Assembly (NCBI GenBank): GCA_009363875.1 | Contig: CM018680.1 | Location: forward strand, 69,889,139-69,953,138 | Source of the DNA: Mikania micrantha | Lineage: Eukaryota; Streptophyta; Magnoliopsida; Asterales; Asteraceae | Length of the DNA: 64,000 nt | Direction of reading: 5' to 3' | Shown: positions 1 through 9,740 of the stretch, one piece after another | Numbering within the stretch: position 1 is the stretch's first letter | How the letters are laid out: every line of letters starts with the position of its first letter | Made by a program: the position numbers and the translations under genes | The notes under the pieces: model-generated | Told to the model about the DNA's origin: nothing | The model's database searches: none | What the model saw: only the letters and a program-made list of their open reading frames with translations

Positions 1-1311
1 TGCTTACTTTTATTTATTTAAAAGTTTTTCTTAACATATTGCTTATACTTTGATTTATATAATATTAAACTGTTTATTATCGCTTATCATTATATGCATG
101 CTTGTATGATCATAACATGATATGGATAATCAGATGAATGTGATAACATATCTTCTTAATTCATCAATACATTAGAATAACATAGTTGTAAGATTGATCT
201 TACAACACTTGGTTATTCTTACCTGAACAAACATTGAGAATATTTCCACATAAACAAACATTGAGAACAATTACAGAGAAACATGATGACACTACAGAAC
301 ACATGAATATCTTTTTAATTCCTCAAGACATTAGAATAACATAGTTGTAAGATTGATCTTACAACACTTAGTTATTCTTACATGAACAAACATTGAGAAT
401 ATTTCCACATAAACAAACATTGAGAACAATTATAGAGAAACATGATGACACTACAGAACACATGAATGATCAGAAGATAATACATCTTCTTAACACCATT
501 CAACATTATAATAAACTCATTGTAATAAGTCAAGTACTTATAACGCATAGCTTACAACTTAAAACATACTATGCGATAGTATGAAGCATTTATCATCCAT
601 CACCTGCGTCACTTAAGGGTACTAAGACTAGTTCTTACTACGGCTTAAGGATTATATGGTGATCATATGGATTACAAGGAATGATATCATGATAACGTAA
701 CTTCATGATGACAATATCATTCACACAATGATTAACATATCGTAAAAAGACAAGTTCTTATTTAACCTTGTTAATCACATGGAGAACATCCCACATTGAG
801 AACAGATAACAACATCGATGTACATCATCCATCGTTACCTGTGGACTAGTAGACTGAGGAAATTTATTTTCTCTCGTGTCATATTATTAGTAACAGTTTC
901 GATGAAGGCAATGGGAACACAAAGTGGTAGAGGTAAATCGGATGCATTGAAATCTGATTACGTGAGGATTGCAATGGATTCCTTTTAGGCTCTATGCACT
1001 ACAACTAAAGAACAGATGACAAATGGTTAACTAACACTTTTAATATTTAAAAATGAATCAACAGTTAACACCACAATAATAGAATAATACAAGGAACAGA
1101 TTTAGTAAATCTAATATCCTTAATACATATAATGGTTATCAATGCTTCGGTTTGATAACTACAACTCTATCATTACATTATTTTATACATGATACCACAG
1201 GTGGTCAACAATGAGATGAACATGAGGAATGGGAATGGAAATCAATAGTTGTATTGCAAGTAGTGTGGAGTTCTAGTGGTGATGTGGTGGGATGTTGGCT
1301 AGGGCTTGGTT
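1..1311 (+). repeat. Element O 5' LTR, left segment (split by E1)
   Basis: This segment matches 21544-22682 in the 3' LTR of the same element and is cut after TGGTT by E1; it resumes at 12619. It is AT-rich and I see no credible gene. A short ORF at 393-584 is repeated at 21777-21968 only because the LTR is repeated. Compared with the 3' copy it has a 159-bp tandem duplication. Confidence 0.85.
171..488 (+). repeat. 159-bp tandem duplication inside the O 5' LTR
   Basis: Two units starting near 171 and 330 are almost identical. The 3' LTR at 21713-21870 has only one unit, so the duplication arose after the LTRs separated. Each unit holds a near-perfect palindrome of two 10-bp arms (GTTGTAAGAT / ATCTTACAAC) separated by TG. 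Confidence 0.85.
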
Positions 1312-2504
1312 TGTCACACCCCCAAATTTCAACTAACGGAATCACACCGTTTGGGAGCATGACAAACCAGGATCTCAGATCATTAGACATAGCGAAGACC
1401 TCTATATGAATTTCAAAACATACGTTGGTCTTTAAAACATAATATTCAGAGTTTACAAAAAGTTGCGGAAGCGTTTCAAATCAAAACCAATAAACTGTTG
1501 ATAAGTAAAACATTACAAATCAAAATACTGAAATATTCAAATTCAAATGTTCAAAGTGTTTATAATGCATGAGACTCTATCTTCCTAGTCCATGCCAGCT
1601 GTTACGCGCGCCTTAGCGTCCTGAGAAAACATGCAAATCAAGTCAACACAAAGGTTGGTGCATAACACAGGTTTTAAAAAATCATAGTGTTCAAAACATC
1701 AGTTTGAATAATAAGTTGTAGATAACATAATCACAAATGCACAGTCATGATAGCTAGTCATATAAACTATTTACATACGTGTTCGACACCGAAGCTGACT
1801 GATTGCCATGCTATAGCATGTTTTCGCCTTGCCACTATTGTCTATCACAACAATAGTAAAATGTGTTTGGTCAGTCAAACACCTGCGTAGATCCCATCTA
1901 CCAGGTGAGGTTTGTCAAACCTAATAGATCTATTTCCAACTACCACGCTTTGCATTACAGCAAACTAAACGGTTCGAGGTGTGTAAGGACTTTCAAGTTG
2001 ATATGTTGTCACATAATGTAAACAGATAACTCATGCAAGTGATATGTATCTAAAAATAGTTTGTTGCACATGTTTTCTCCCCCAAAACAGTTTAAAATAA
2101 GAAAGGGGCCGTGTACGCACCTTTGATAATAGCAGAATGATCAAATACTTGTTAACTTGCGTAGAAATCCTCTACGAAGAATCTGTGATTTAAACAATAA
2201 CCTAAAGTTATTCGAAATGTCGTTTTGTGCTTGAAATCACATACGTATCAACATACGTATGTTAGAGTGTTAGAATTATGCATACGGAAGTACGCGTGCC
2301 ATTGAAATCGATTAAATAAAATCATATTTGATTTTATTCAATTAATCGTAAGTATACGCGATTTCGTGTTCGGATTAAAATATAAATTTTATCATCCTAA
2401 CACGTTCGTATTCTAGTTACGGTTCCAACGCAACTTGAACGGATCGAATCGGACTTGAAACGAATAAGTTATGCTCAAAATACTAAATTAATATTAAAAC
2501 CCAA

Positions 2505-2575
2505 AGATGGTTGGGCCGGGACTCGAACCCGCGACCCTCAACTCAACATACCCTCTCCCTACCATCTAGTCTGAT
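2505..2575 (-). other. tRNA-like A-box/B-box segment in E1 3' LTR
   Basis: On the minus strand an A-box-like CAGACTAGATGG (2573-2562) is followed exactly 44 nt later by the B-box GGTTCGAGTCC (2529-2519), which is the spacing seen in tRNA genes. The T-arm-like hairpin has a 4-bp stem and a 7-nt loop. An outer stem AGATGGT/ACCATCT closes the segment. No convincing anticodon arm is present, so I do not call a tRNA gene. Confidence 0.5.
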
Positions 2576-3782
2576 CAAATCTTATTGTTCTATTATGGAA
2601 TTTAATTGTTTTAATTCCATCTGATCTGGTTCCCTTATATTTACTCTAGCCGAAGCAAATCTTGGTTCAATAGACCTACGATTCGAACTCCATCGGACCT
2701 AGAACCATGGGGCTATGGTTCCTGCGATCTTTTCGAGCCTACTGGTTGCTTTTAATTCAAAAACAATTCACTATAATTCGTTTATTTGAGTATCCACAGA
2801 TTCGAATCCAACTTCTAAAACCCATCATTCGATCCCTTACAATTCGTCTACCTCAAGTCATGAAATCATCAGATTTTCTTTAACCTAATCCCACGAACCC
2901 ATTCATGCCAATTAATTCGATTTTAAAACTTGTTTCCAACAAAACCCCCAAACCGCTTAACCCGTGGAAACCTAGAACTTGATCTTTATCAAATCGATAC
3001 TGTTACAAGAAATTAGTTTATGGTTTAGCTTAATCGAAACCCTCTGAAACTTGTGATAACATTTAATTTGATTATAGGGTTTGTTTGATGCGAAACCCCC
3101 AACTCATTTTAGGTAATGAACCCTAGAACCGGCTATCATATAATTCGATATTAGAATACCGAATTAACCTAGGGATTTTCTTAGTCGGTAGTTTTAGAGT
3201 GTGTAGGAGAGTTTACTTACAAGATTTGATGTCGAATTGTAAGGGTTCGTCTTGAGAGTTGATGTTCGGCTCCCCTTCCAATCGATTTCACTATCCTCGA
3301 CTTTTTGTTTCGAGTTGATGAATCCCACAGTGTCTAACAGTGCCGACTAAAGTATTTTAGAGTTCAATTGTGAGTGTGTTGATCGATTAATATGGGATTG
3401 ATAGCTAGTGGGACGGTTACGACTTTTCAATCGATTAGGGGAGTTAATTACAATACTAATGAACTAATAACGCCTGTTACCCACTATTAATCATTAATAG
3501 AATGATTAAAGGAATTAAATTTTCGGTTTTTACTAAGATTCAATACGAAATTCGAATTTAATCAACAATTTGGGCCGAATTTTGACTTGTGAAAGTCAAA
3601 ATTGGTCCTTTTCCTTTTTACAAGTCGACTTCTTGTAGATTGGATATTCCTAAACCTAATTTGATTAATTATACCACTTCTAATTCAGTCTTGATCGATT
3701 TCGAATCATATCTGTCAATTCCTGATTAACTGGATTAATCTGAACTTGCCGGATTGTCACTAACTGACTAATTGATATATTA

Positions 3783-4122
3783 TTGGGCTTGATTACTCCA
3801 ATTGGGCCTCTTAAATATGACTGGGCCTATCCTGAACTCATTAGGCCTATCCTGGACTCATTGGGCCTATTTGGGCCTCATTGGCCTTCCTTGGGCCTAC
3901 TTTGGCCTACTTGGGCCTCAGTGGCCTTCCTTGTTTTCATTGGGCCCACATTTGCCTTGTTGGACCTACCTTGACTCCTTGGACTTACCTTAACCTTACT
4001 GGGCCTTCCTAGATCTCATTGAGCTTCTCTGGTCCTTATTGGGCCTTACTGGACCTCTCTTGGCTCATTGGGCCTACATTAGTTCTGTTGGGCCCACATT
4101 ATCTCTGTTGGGCCTATAATAT
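3783..4122 (-). promoter_or_regulatory. Array of GGCCCA (site II) motifs in E1 3' LTR
   Basis: About 12 exact GGCCCA motifs in element sense, plus several near matches, occur in 340 bp close to the start of the LTR. GGCCCA/TGGGCC is the site II element bound by TCP factors in plant ribosomal-protein and cell-cycle promoters (known family knowledge). Its use here as an enhancer is inference. Two overlapping open frames here are products of the repeat and not genes. Confidence 0.55.
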
Positions 4123-4169
4123 CACCATCTCCCGTTAACAAGGTTAGTGTAAAAAGTCGGATTGTCACA

Positions 4170-4206
4170 TCATCCCCTTGTTGAAGGAATTTTCGTCCCG
4201 AAAATT
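4170..4206 (-). promoter_or_regulatory. E1 polypurine tract with upstream hairpin (LTR-adjacent)
   Basis: In element sense the hairpin AATTTTCG-GGA-CGAAAATT (4206-4188) is followed by CCTTC and the PPT AACAAGGGGATGA (4182-4170), which abuts the 3' LTR. The PPT is the plus-strand primer site for reverse transcription. Confidence 0.85.
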
Positions 4207-4680
4207 AGTAAGTGTTAAGAGTGGTTAGGAAACTACTTACGAGTTTAAATCGTACGTGTTAGTGTGATTTGATCATTCTGTGTGCTTGTGTGTACTCACA
4301 CACAAAGTCTAAGGCTTGCAACATCACAACTCAATTGTGATCGTTCAATGTAACTGTTTTGCGTGTTCACTAGTTAGTTCACCTAACTGTGACTGTTTGT
4401 GTTTGATCATACTGTGTTGTGTAGCCTCACACATAGTGAGTGTCTATAGCCTCACACATAGTGAGTGTCTATAACTGTTTGTACTATGCAACCCCGCACA
4501 TAGTAAAATGTTTGTAACTAATCGTGTATGTACTACCATAACATGTAACATATGAAATGTAGCACATAAAACATATAGAATGTAATGTAGCACAAATATT
4601 TGTAACAAAATCAATTGAATAAATAAAATGTTTGTGCTTACAATTTGAAATTTGCAGTGTTGATGTGTGAAAGCATCACG
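4207..4680 (-). other. E1 3' untranslated region between the two PPT modules
   Basis: This noncoding stretch is homologous to 40262-40694 in E3. It contains a 29-bp direct duplication at about 4431-4490 (a CACACATAGTGAG motif twice) and a self-complementary TGTGTGTACTCACACACA stretch near 4286. No gene is seen. Confidence 0.7.
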
Positions 4681-4717
4681 TCATCCCCTTGTTGAAGGAA
4701 ATTTCGTCCCGAAATTT
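4681..4717 (-). promoter_or_regulatory. E1 internal PPT-hairpin module overlapping the pol stop codon
   Basis: In element sense the hairpin AAATTTCG-GGA-CGAAATTT (4717-4699) begins within the pol stop codon TAA. CCTTC and the PPT-like AACAAGGGGATGA (4693-4681) follow. It duplicates the LTR-adjacent module about 510 bp away, with a compensating base-pair change in the stem. Confidence 0.75.
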
Positions 4718-7700
4718 AACGTGCGCTCTCAGTGTTAGCAGTAGCTGTCTTGAATAGATGAGGATATTTCTTCATCATTTGATCTTCCCGTTCCCATGTG
4801 AATTCAGGACCCCGTCTTGAATTCCATCGGACTTTGACTATCGGAATCTTGCTTTGCTTTAGTTGTTTGACCTCTCGGTCCATGATTTCTGCCGGTTCTT
4901 CAATGAATCGCAACTGTTCATCTACTTGTATTTCTTCCAACGGTACAATCAATGTCTCGTCAGAAAGACATTTCTTCAAGTTCGATACGTGAAAAACATC
5001 ATGAACTCCACTGAGTTCATCCGGTAGTTTGAGTTGGTACGCAACCGGACCAATCCTTTTCAAAATCTCAAAAGGTCCTACGTAGCGTGGACTAAGCTTG
5101 CCGTGCTTGCCGAACCGTATCACACCTTTCCAAGGTGATACCTTTAGAAGAACTCGGTCTCCTACTTGAAATTCCAACGGCTTGCGACGTTTGTCTGCAT
5201 AACTCTTCTGTCGATCCCGAGCCGCTGCCATACGGTTCCGGATTGGAACTATCTTCTCTGTCGTTTCGTGCACCAGTTCAGGACCTGTTAACTGACTGTC
5301 ACCAATTTCAGCCCAGCAAACTGGTGAACGACATTTGCGACCATACAAAGCTTCAAACGGTGCTGCTTGAATGCTTGTATGATAACTATTGTTGTAAGAG
5401 AATTCCACCAACGGTAAATGATTCTCCCAGCTATCACCAAAGTCAATTACACAAGCTCGTAACATATCCTCGAGCGTTTGAATCGTTCGTTCACTTTGAC
5501 CGTCGGTCTGTGGATGATAAGCGGTACTCATATCCAAGCGAGTCCCCAATGATTTATGAAGAGATTTCCAGAAATTGGAAGTAAACTGGGCATCCCGATC
5601 TGATATGATAGAGATTGGCACACCATGTCGTGCTACTACTTCCTTAATGTAAATGCGAGTCAATTTCTCCATCTTGTCAGTTTCTTTGATTGCTAAGAAG
5701 TGTGCAGATTTCGTTAATCGATCGACAATTACCCATATCGTATCACAACCACTTGGTGTACGGGGTAACTTAGTAATGAAGTCCATCGAAATCTGTTCCC
5801 ATTTCCACATCGGTATCTCTGGTTGTTGCAGTAAACCAGATGGCTTCTGATATTCAACTTTGACTTTCGAACAAGTCAAACATTTGCTAACGTACTTAGC
5901 AATATCAGCTTTCATGTGAGGCCACCAATACAGTGCCTTCAAGTCGTGATACATCTTATCTGATCCCGGATGGACTGAATATCTGGACTTGTGTGCTTCG
6001 TCCATCACGAGTTCCCTTAAACCTCCATACAAAGGTATCCACATTCGGTTAATGAAATAACGAATTCCATCAGACTTCGCATCCAACTGTTCTTCCATTC
6101 CCCGTAAAGATTCATGTACCAAGTTTTCCTTTTTCAAAGCCTCAATCTGAGCACTGTGTACCTTGTCAGGTAAGTCGGTATGTATCGTCATCATAAGTGC
6201 ACGAACCCGTCTTGTTCCCGTTGTATCTTTTCGGCTCAAAGCATCGGCTACGACATTAGCCTTTCCCGGGTGATACTTAATCGCACACTCATAATCGTTC
6301 AACAACTCAACCCATCGTCGTTGTCTCATATTGAGTTCTTTCTGATCAAAGATATGTTGCAAACTCTTATGATCAGTATAAATAGTACACTTAGTTCCAT
6401 ATAAGTAATGCCTCCAAATCTTCAAAGCAAAAACCACTGCTCCTAACTCCAAGTCATGAGTGGTGTAATTCTTTTCATGTGTTCGTAGTTGTCTGGAAGC
6501 ATAAGCGATTACTTTATCCCGTTGCATCAACACACATCCCAAACCCTGTCCAGATGCGTCACAATACACCGCAAAGTCTTCCGTTCCTTCCGGTAAGGAC
6601 AGAATCGGTGCGCTGCAAAGCTTCTGTTTCAATAACTGGAATGCAGTTTCCTGTTTATCCGTCCAGTTATACTTTGTTCCTTTGTGTGTAAGAGCTGTAA
6701 GTGGTTGAGCGATCTTTGAGAAACCCTCAATGAATCGTCGATAATAACCCGCCAAACCAAGGAATTGTCGTACCTCGGTAGGGGTCTTTGGCGCTTCCCA
6801 ATTCTTAATCGCTTCAATCTTCGCTGGGTCAACATGTATGCCCTTTTCATTAACTATATGACCCAGAAATTGTACTTCTCGCATCCAGAAATCACATTTC
6901 GAAAACTTAGCGTACAGTTGTTCCTGTTTCAATAGCTCTAGCAGTAATCGAAGATGTTCAGCGTGTTCCTCCTCAGACTGTGAATAGATGAGAATGTCAT
7001 CAATGAAAACAATGACAAACTTATCAAGATAAGGTTTACAAACACGATTCATGAGATCCATGAATACAGCTGGAGCGTTTGTCAACCCAAATGGCATGAC
7101 CAAGAACTCATAATGGCCATATCTTGTCCTGAATGCTGTCTTCGGAATGTCCTCCTCCTGAACTCTTAGTTGATGATAACCAGACCTGAGATCAATCTTC
7201 GAGTAGTAACTCGAACCTTGTAATTGATCAAACAGATCGTCAATCCTGGGTAACGGATACCGGTTCTTGATAGTAACCTTATTCAATTCCCGGTAATCGA
7301 TACACATACGGAAAGTCCCGTCCTTCTTCTTTACAAACAATACTGGAGCTCCCCACGGTGAAAAACTAGGTCGTATGAAACCCTTATCCAACAACTCTTG
7401 CAATTGTGTGGATAACTCTTGCATTTCTGACGGTGCAAGTCGATAAGGTGCCCTAGCTATCGGTGCTGCGTCTGGTGTAAGGTCAATTCGGAATTCCACC
7501 TGTCTGATAGGCGGTAATCCCGGCAAGTCTTCTGGAAATACCTCCGGAAATTCACAAACTATTGGTATATCTTCAAGCTCCTTCTCGGCTACTGGCTTTT
7601 CAGTTATAAGTGCTATAACTGCCGTATGACCTTTTCGCAAGCATTTGTGTGCTTTCATACAAGATATGAGACGCAGTGGCGTACTGCTCTTCTCACCTTG

Positions 7701-8438
7701 TACATATAATGTCTCTCCCTGCGGAAGAGGTATGCGAACAATCTTTTCATGGCATACGATTTCAGCCTGGTTCTTGGACAACCAGTCCATGCCAATGACT
7801 ACATCAAAACTGCCTAAGGCAATAGGCATCAGATCAATCTCTAATGTCTGACCCATCAAATCAAGGATACATCCCTTATAAATGTTTTCTACTACAATCA
7901 ACTTACCATCAGCTAATTCCACAGTGTATGGATTATCTAAGGCAGTGGGACTAACATTTAGCGACTTAGCAAGTGAACTAGATACAAAACTCCGATCGGC
8001 ACCAGTGTCAAATAACATAGAGGCATAGTGATTATTTAAGAGGAACGTACCCGTGACAATGTTGGGATCCTCCCGCGCTTGACGTCCTCCTATCACAAAC
8101 GCCCTGCCTCTAGCACCACTGTTGTTGTTGTTGTTGTTGTTATTGTTGTTGTTGTTGTTGGTGCCATTTCCATTACCGTTGCCATTTCCATTACCATTGG
8201 CATTATTTTCCCCGCCTTTCTTAAGTTGTGGGCAATCTTTCTTGAAATGCCCCATCTTGCCGCACTCGAAACAACCCTTCTGTGCGTTGTTTTGATTGTT
8301 ATTCTGGTTGTTATGGTTGTTCTGCAGCTCTCCGCGACAATCTTTAGCCGCATGCCCAATCTTTCCACACCTCTGGCACTTTGCTTTGTCACACCGGTTA
8401 CCCGCATGATGGTAACCACACCTGTTGCACTTGGGTGC
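4716..8438 (-). CDS. pol: E1 Pol: zinc knuckles, protease, RT, RNase H, integrase, chromodomain
   Basis: Numbered from the first methionine at 8255 (1179 aa): a zinc knuckle ends at residue 8; an Asn/Gly low-complexity linker spans 15-45; the aspartic protease has DTGA at 83-86; RT has FIDD at 417-420; RNase H has DAS near 566, TDH near 627 and DALS near 671. Integrase has an H-H-C-C zinc site (H755, H762, C792, C795) and catalytic D825, D887 and E922. The GPF/Y region and a chromodomain lie at the C-terminus, which defines a chromovirus. The frame is open upstream of 8255 to 8438, where a TAA closes it, so translation must come from gag by recoding or is blocked. No stop interrupts the enzyme domains. 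It makes and inserts element cDNA; the chromodomain is expected to direct integration to heterochromatin. Confidence 0.95.
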   Translation of the reverse strand, partial: APKCNRCGYHHAGNRCDKAKCQRCGKIGHAAKDCRGELQNNHNNQNNNQNNAQKGCFECGKMGHFKKDCPQLKKGGENNANGNGNGNGNGNGTNNNNNNNNNNNNNSGARGRAFVIGGRQAREDPNIVTGTFLLNNHYASMLFDTGADRSFVSSSLAKSLNVSPTALDNPYTVELADGKLIVVENIYKGCILDLMGQTLEIDLMPIALGSFDVVIGMDWLSKNQAEIVCHEKIVRIPLPQGETLYVQGEKSSTPLRLISCMKAHKCLRKGHTAVIALITEKPVAEKELEDIPIVCEFPEVFPEDLPGLPPIRQVEFRIDLTPDAAPIARAPYRLAPSEMQELSTQLQELLDKGFIRPSFSPWGAPVLFVKKKDGTFRMCIDYRELNKVTIKNRYPLPRIDDLFDQLQGSSYYSKIDLRSGYHQLRVQEEDIPKTAFRTRYGHYEFLVMPFGLTNAPAVFMDLMNRVCKPYLDKFVIVFIDDILIYSQSEEEHAEHLRLLLELLKQEQLYAKFSKCDFWMREVQFLGHIVNEKGIHVDPAKIEAIKNWEAPKTPTEVRQFLGLAGYYRRFIEGFSKIAQPLTALTHKGTKYNWTDKQETAFQLLKQKLCSAPILSLPEGTEDFAVYCDASGQGLGCVLMQRDKVIAYASRQLRTHEKNYTTHDLELGAVVFALKIWRHYLYGTKCTIYTDHKSLQHIFDQKELNMRQRRWVELLNDYECAIKYHPGKANVVADALSRKDTTGTRRVRALMMTIHTDLPDKVHSAQIEALKKENLVHESLRGMEEQLDAKSDGIRYFINRMWIPLYGGLRELVMDEAHKSRYSVHPGSDKMYHDLKALYWWPHMKADIAKYVSKCLTCSKVKVEYQKPSGLLQQPEIPMWKWEQISMDFITKLPRTPSGCDTIWVIVDRLTKSAHFLAIKETDKMEKLTRIYIKEVVARHGVPISIISDRDAQFTSNFWKSLHKSLGTRLDMSTAYHPQTDGQSERTIQTLEDMLRACVIDFGDSWENHLPLVEFSYNNSYHTSIQAAPFEALYGRKCRSPVCWAEIGDSQLTGPELVHETTEKIVPIRNRMAAARDRQKSYADKRRKPLEFQVGDRVLLKVSPWKGVIRFGKHGKLSPRYVGPFEILKRIGPVAYQLKLPDELSGVHDVFHVSNLKKCLSDETLIVPLEEIQVDEQLRFIEEPAEIMDREVKQLKQSKIPIVKVRWNSRRGPEFTWEREDQMMKKYPHLFKTATANTESAR

Positions 8439-9286
8439 TTACCAATATAGCCCCCCGATGATGATGATTGCTGGCCACTGTTGGAATTATGATAGGACTT
8501 GTTTGAGTCCTGCTTCCTGTTCTGCTGTTGGTTGTTACCCTTGAAGTTATTACTTTCCCACTTTCTCTTATGATCTCCTACCTTGGTAGCAGATGTTCGT
8601 TTGGGCAGAGTTCCCTGTAACACTGCCTGATCAGTAAGCTGATGCGCTAGACGAACAGCTTGTTGGATGGTGGTGGGATTTGCTGAAGTAACCATCCCCT
8701 GAATCTGAGGCACTAGTCCTCCAATGTACCTTTCGATCCACTTACTGACTGGAGTAGCCATGTGTGGTAGCAGTCTGGCCAGTTCATGCGATCTGGTCGT
8801 GTATTCCTCAATATTTGACCCCTCCATCTTGAGGTGCCAATACTCCTCCTCCAACTTCTGCATTTCACTACGAGGACAATACTCCTCTTGTAGCAAAGTT
8901 TTGAAGTTGTTCCAGGTCAACGCATTTGCTTCTCCCAACCCCAGAGTCTGAACATTGGAGTTCCACCAAGTCAGTGCTGGACCCTCTAATGTTCCAGTAG
9001 CAAATTTCACCTTGCTTTCATCAGGGCAGTTGCACATTTCGAACACAGACTCTGCCTTCTCAATCCATCGGAGAAGTCCTATGGCCCCCTCCGACCCTTT
9101 GAAATTGTGAGGTTTGCAGTCCAAAAACATCTTGAACGTGCAGACTTGTGGATTAACCAATCCCCCAGCTGGACCCTGTGGCCCTGTGTTGTGAGTCTGA
9201 GCATACTGTGCGATTGCCTCTGCAACTCTGTTGTTGCTTAGCTCATTGAGCTCAGCAACAGTCATATGTACGTTTCCCTCAGCCAT
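8093..9286 (-). CDS. gag: E1 Gag (capsid), frame lost before the zinc knuckles
   Basis: I start at the ATG at 9286 (MAEGNV...). The frame is open further up, but an acceptor-like TAAATAG lies just before this ATG in a position shared with E3 and E4. The plant Gag capsid domain contains GLLRWIEKAESVF, ALTWWNS and an EEYTTRSHELARLLP motif. A Gln/Asn/Ser-rich linker leads to GGYIGKHP. There the frame is lost: one A is missing relative to E3 near 8431-8433. The zinc-knuckle region continues in the pol frame, and roughly the last 110 residues of this frame are out-of-frame sequence. Capsid forms the virus-like particle that packages element RNA. Confidence 0.9.
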   Translation of the reverse strand: MAEGNVHMTVAELNELSNNRVAEAIAQYAQTHNTGPQGPAGGLVNPQVCTFKMFLDCKPHNFKGSEGAIGLLRWIEKAESVFEMCNCPDESKVKFATGTLEGPALTWWNSNVQTLGLGEANALTWNNFKTLLQEEYCPRSEMQKLEEEYWHLKMEGSNIEEYTTRSHELARLLPHMATPVSKWIERYIGGLVPQIQGMVTSANPTTIQQAVRLAHQLTDQAVLQGTLPKRTSATKVGDHKRKWESNNFKGNNQQQNRKQDSNKSYHNSNSGQQSSSSGGYIGKHPSATGVVTIMRVTGVTKQSARGVERLGMRLKIVAESCRTTITTRITIKTTHRRVVSSAARWGISRKIAHNLRKAGKIMPMVMEMATVMEMAPTTTTTITTTTTTTVVLEAGRL

Positions 9287-9388
9287 TAGTTTCCTATTTA
9301 TAAGAAGTGTTAGCACGAAGTCAAAACCCAATGTAACATGTGTAAGTAAAACAACAAACACATCATGTAATATAAATCAACACAGCTG
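9287..9388 (-). promoter_or_regulatory. E1 gag-proximal leader with splice-acceptor-like site
   Basis: In element sense this stretch resembles 35571-35680 of E3. It ends CTTATAAATAG|GAAACTAATGG just before the gag start. The TAATGGC context is shared by all three capsid-bearing elements. An acceptor is inferred only. Confidence 0.45.
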
Positions 9389-9717
9389 TTGGTCGCCCGG
9401 GTGAAAACTTCCCAGGGGGTCACCCATCCTGGATTGCTGTCACCTGAGCACGCTTAACTGTGGAGTTCTCCTCTCATCCACTACCATTAAGCCCCAAAAC
9501 GCGTTGTTGGTATAAGAGGCGGGTTATTACATATGAACCAAGGATCTCTCCTGTCCACGGCCGATGTGGGATTTGCCTAAGGTGTCACATACACCCCCCC
9601 TTGGGACTCATCGTCCTCGATGAGGTTTGCCCCGCTAGCCTCTCTGGCGTGTAGGATCTGCCTAAGGTGTCCTCCAGACACCCCCCGGGACTCATCGCCC
9701 TGGATGAGGTTTGCCCC
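9389..9717 (-). mobile_element. Cassandra-like TRIM segment fused into the E1 leader
   Basis: Read in element sense after the PBS: a TRIM-like internal segment with a GAGGACGATGAG hairpin motif, a PPT-like G7 run (9600-9594), then an LTR-like sequence starting TGTATGTGACACC at 9593. That LTR contains CCCACATCGG, AACGCGTTTTGGGGC and a 5S-rRNA-like block, the arrangement known for Cassandra TRIMs. A truncated second internal-PPT-LTR copy precedes it (9717-9687 internal, PPT at 9686-9681, LTR start at 9680), giving an 84-bp partial tandem duplication. Sequence homologous to the E3 leader resumes at about 9391. The pre-gag ORF of E3 and E4 is absent. Confidence 0.7.
9405..9493 (-). other. 5S rRNA-like block with pol III internal promoter boxes
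   Basis: On the minus strand GAACTCC, AGTTAAGCGTGCT (box A, 9459-9447) and GGATGGGTGACC...CCTGGGAAG (box C, 9429-9408) match plant 5S rRNA almost base for base. The intermediate element is diverged and the 5' third of 5S is poorly kept. It is a 5S-derived Cassandra domain and not a cellular 5S gene. Pol III transcription is possible but unproven. Confidence 0.8.
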
Positions 9718-9740
9718 ACATCCCGAACGACACAGGAGTG

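Larger units (their letters stand above)
1312..4169 (-). repeat. E1 3' LTR (element sense)
   Basis: It is bounded by TGTCACAC on the left and TGTCACA on the right (TG...CA in either sense). It is essentially identical to 9756-12613. In element sense it contains, in order, a GGCCCA array, degenerate CTAGGGTT-bearing repeats, a tRNA-like segment (2505-2575) and an intron-like segment (1621-2120). No protein is encoded. Confidence 0.95.

Noticed and set aside
3783..3993. Two overlapping open frames of 63 codons rich in Gly, Leu and Pro (also at 12227-12437)
   Set aside because: They are read-through of the TTGGGCCT motif array inside an LTR, on the strand opposite to the element, and recur only because the LTR is repeated.
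8093..8430. Thr/Met-rich tail of the E1 gag frame as a novel Gag domain
   Set aside because: It is the conserved zinc-knuckle and linker DNA read in the wrong frame after the frame change.
8079..8450. Plus-strand open frame with long Val runs
   Set aside because: It is the reverse complement of the (AAC)n Asn-rich linker and knuckle region of E1.
9405..9493. A cellular 5S rRNA gene
   Set aside because: Only the 3' two thirds match and the flanks are Cassandra-like LTR and retrotransposon leader; not part of a 5S array.
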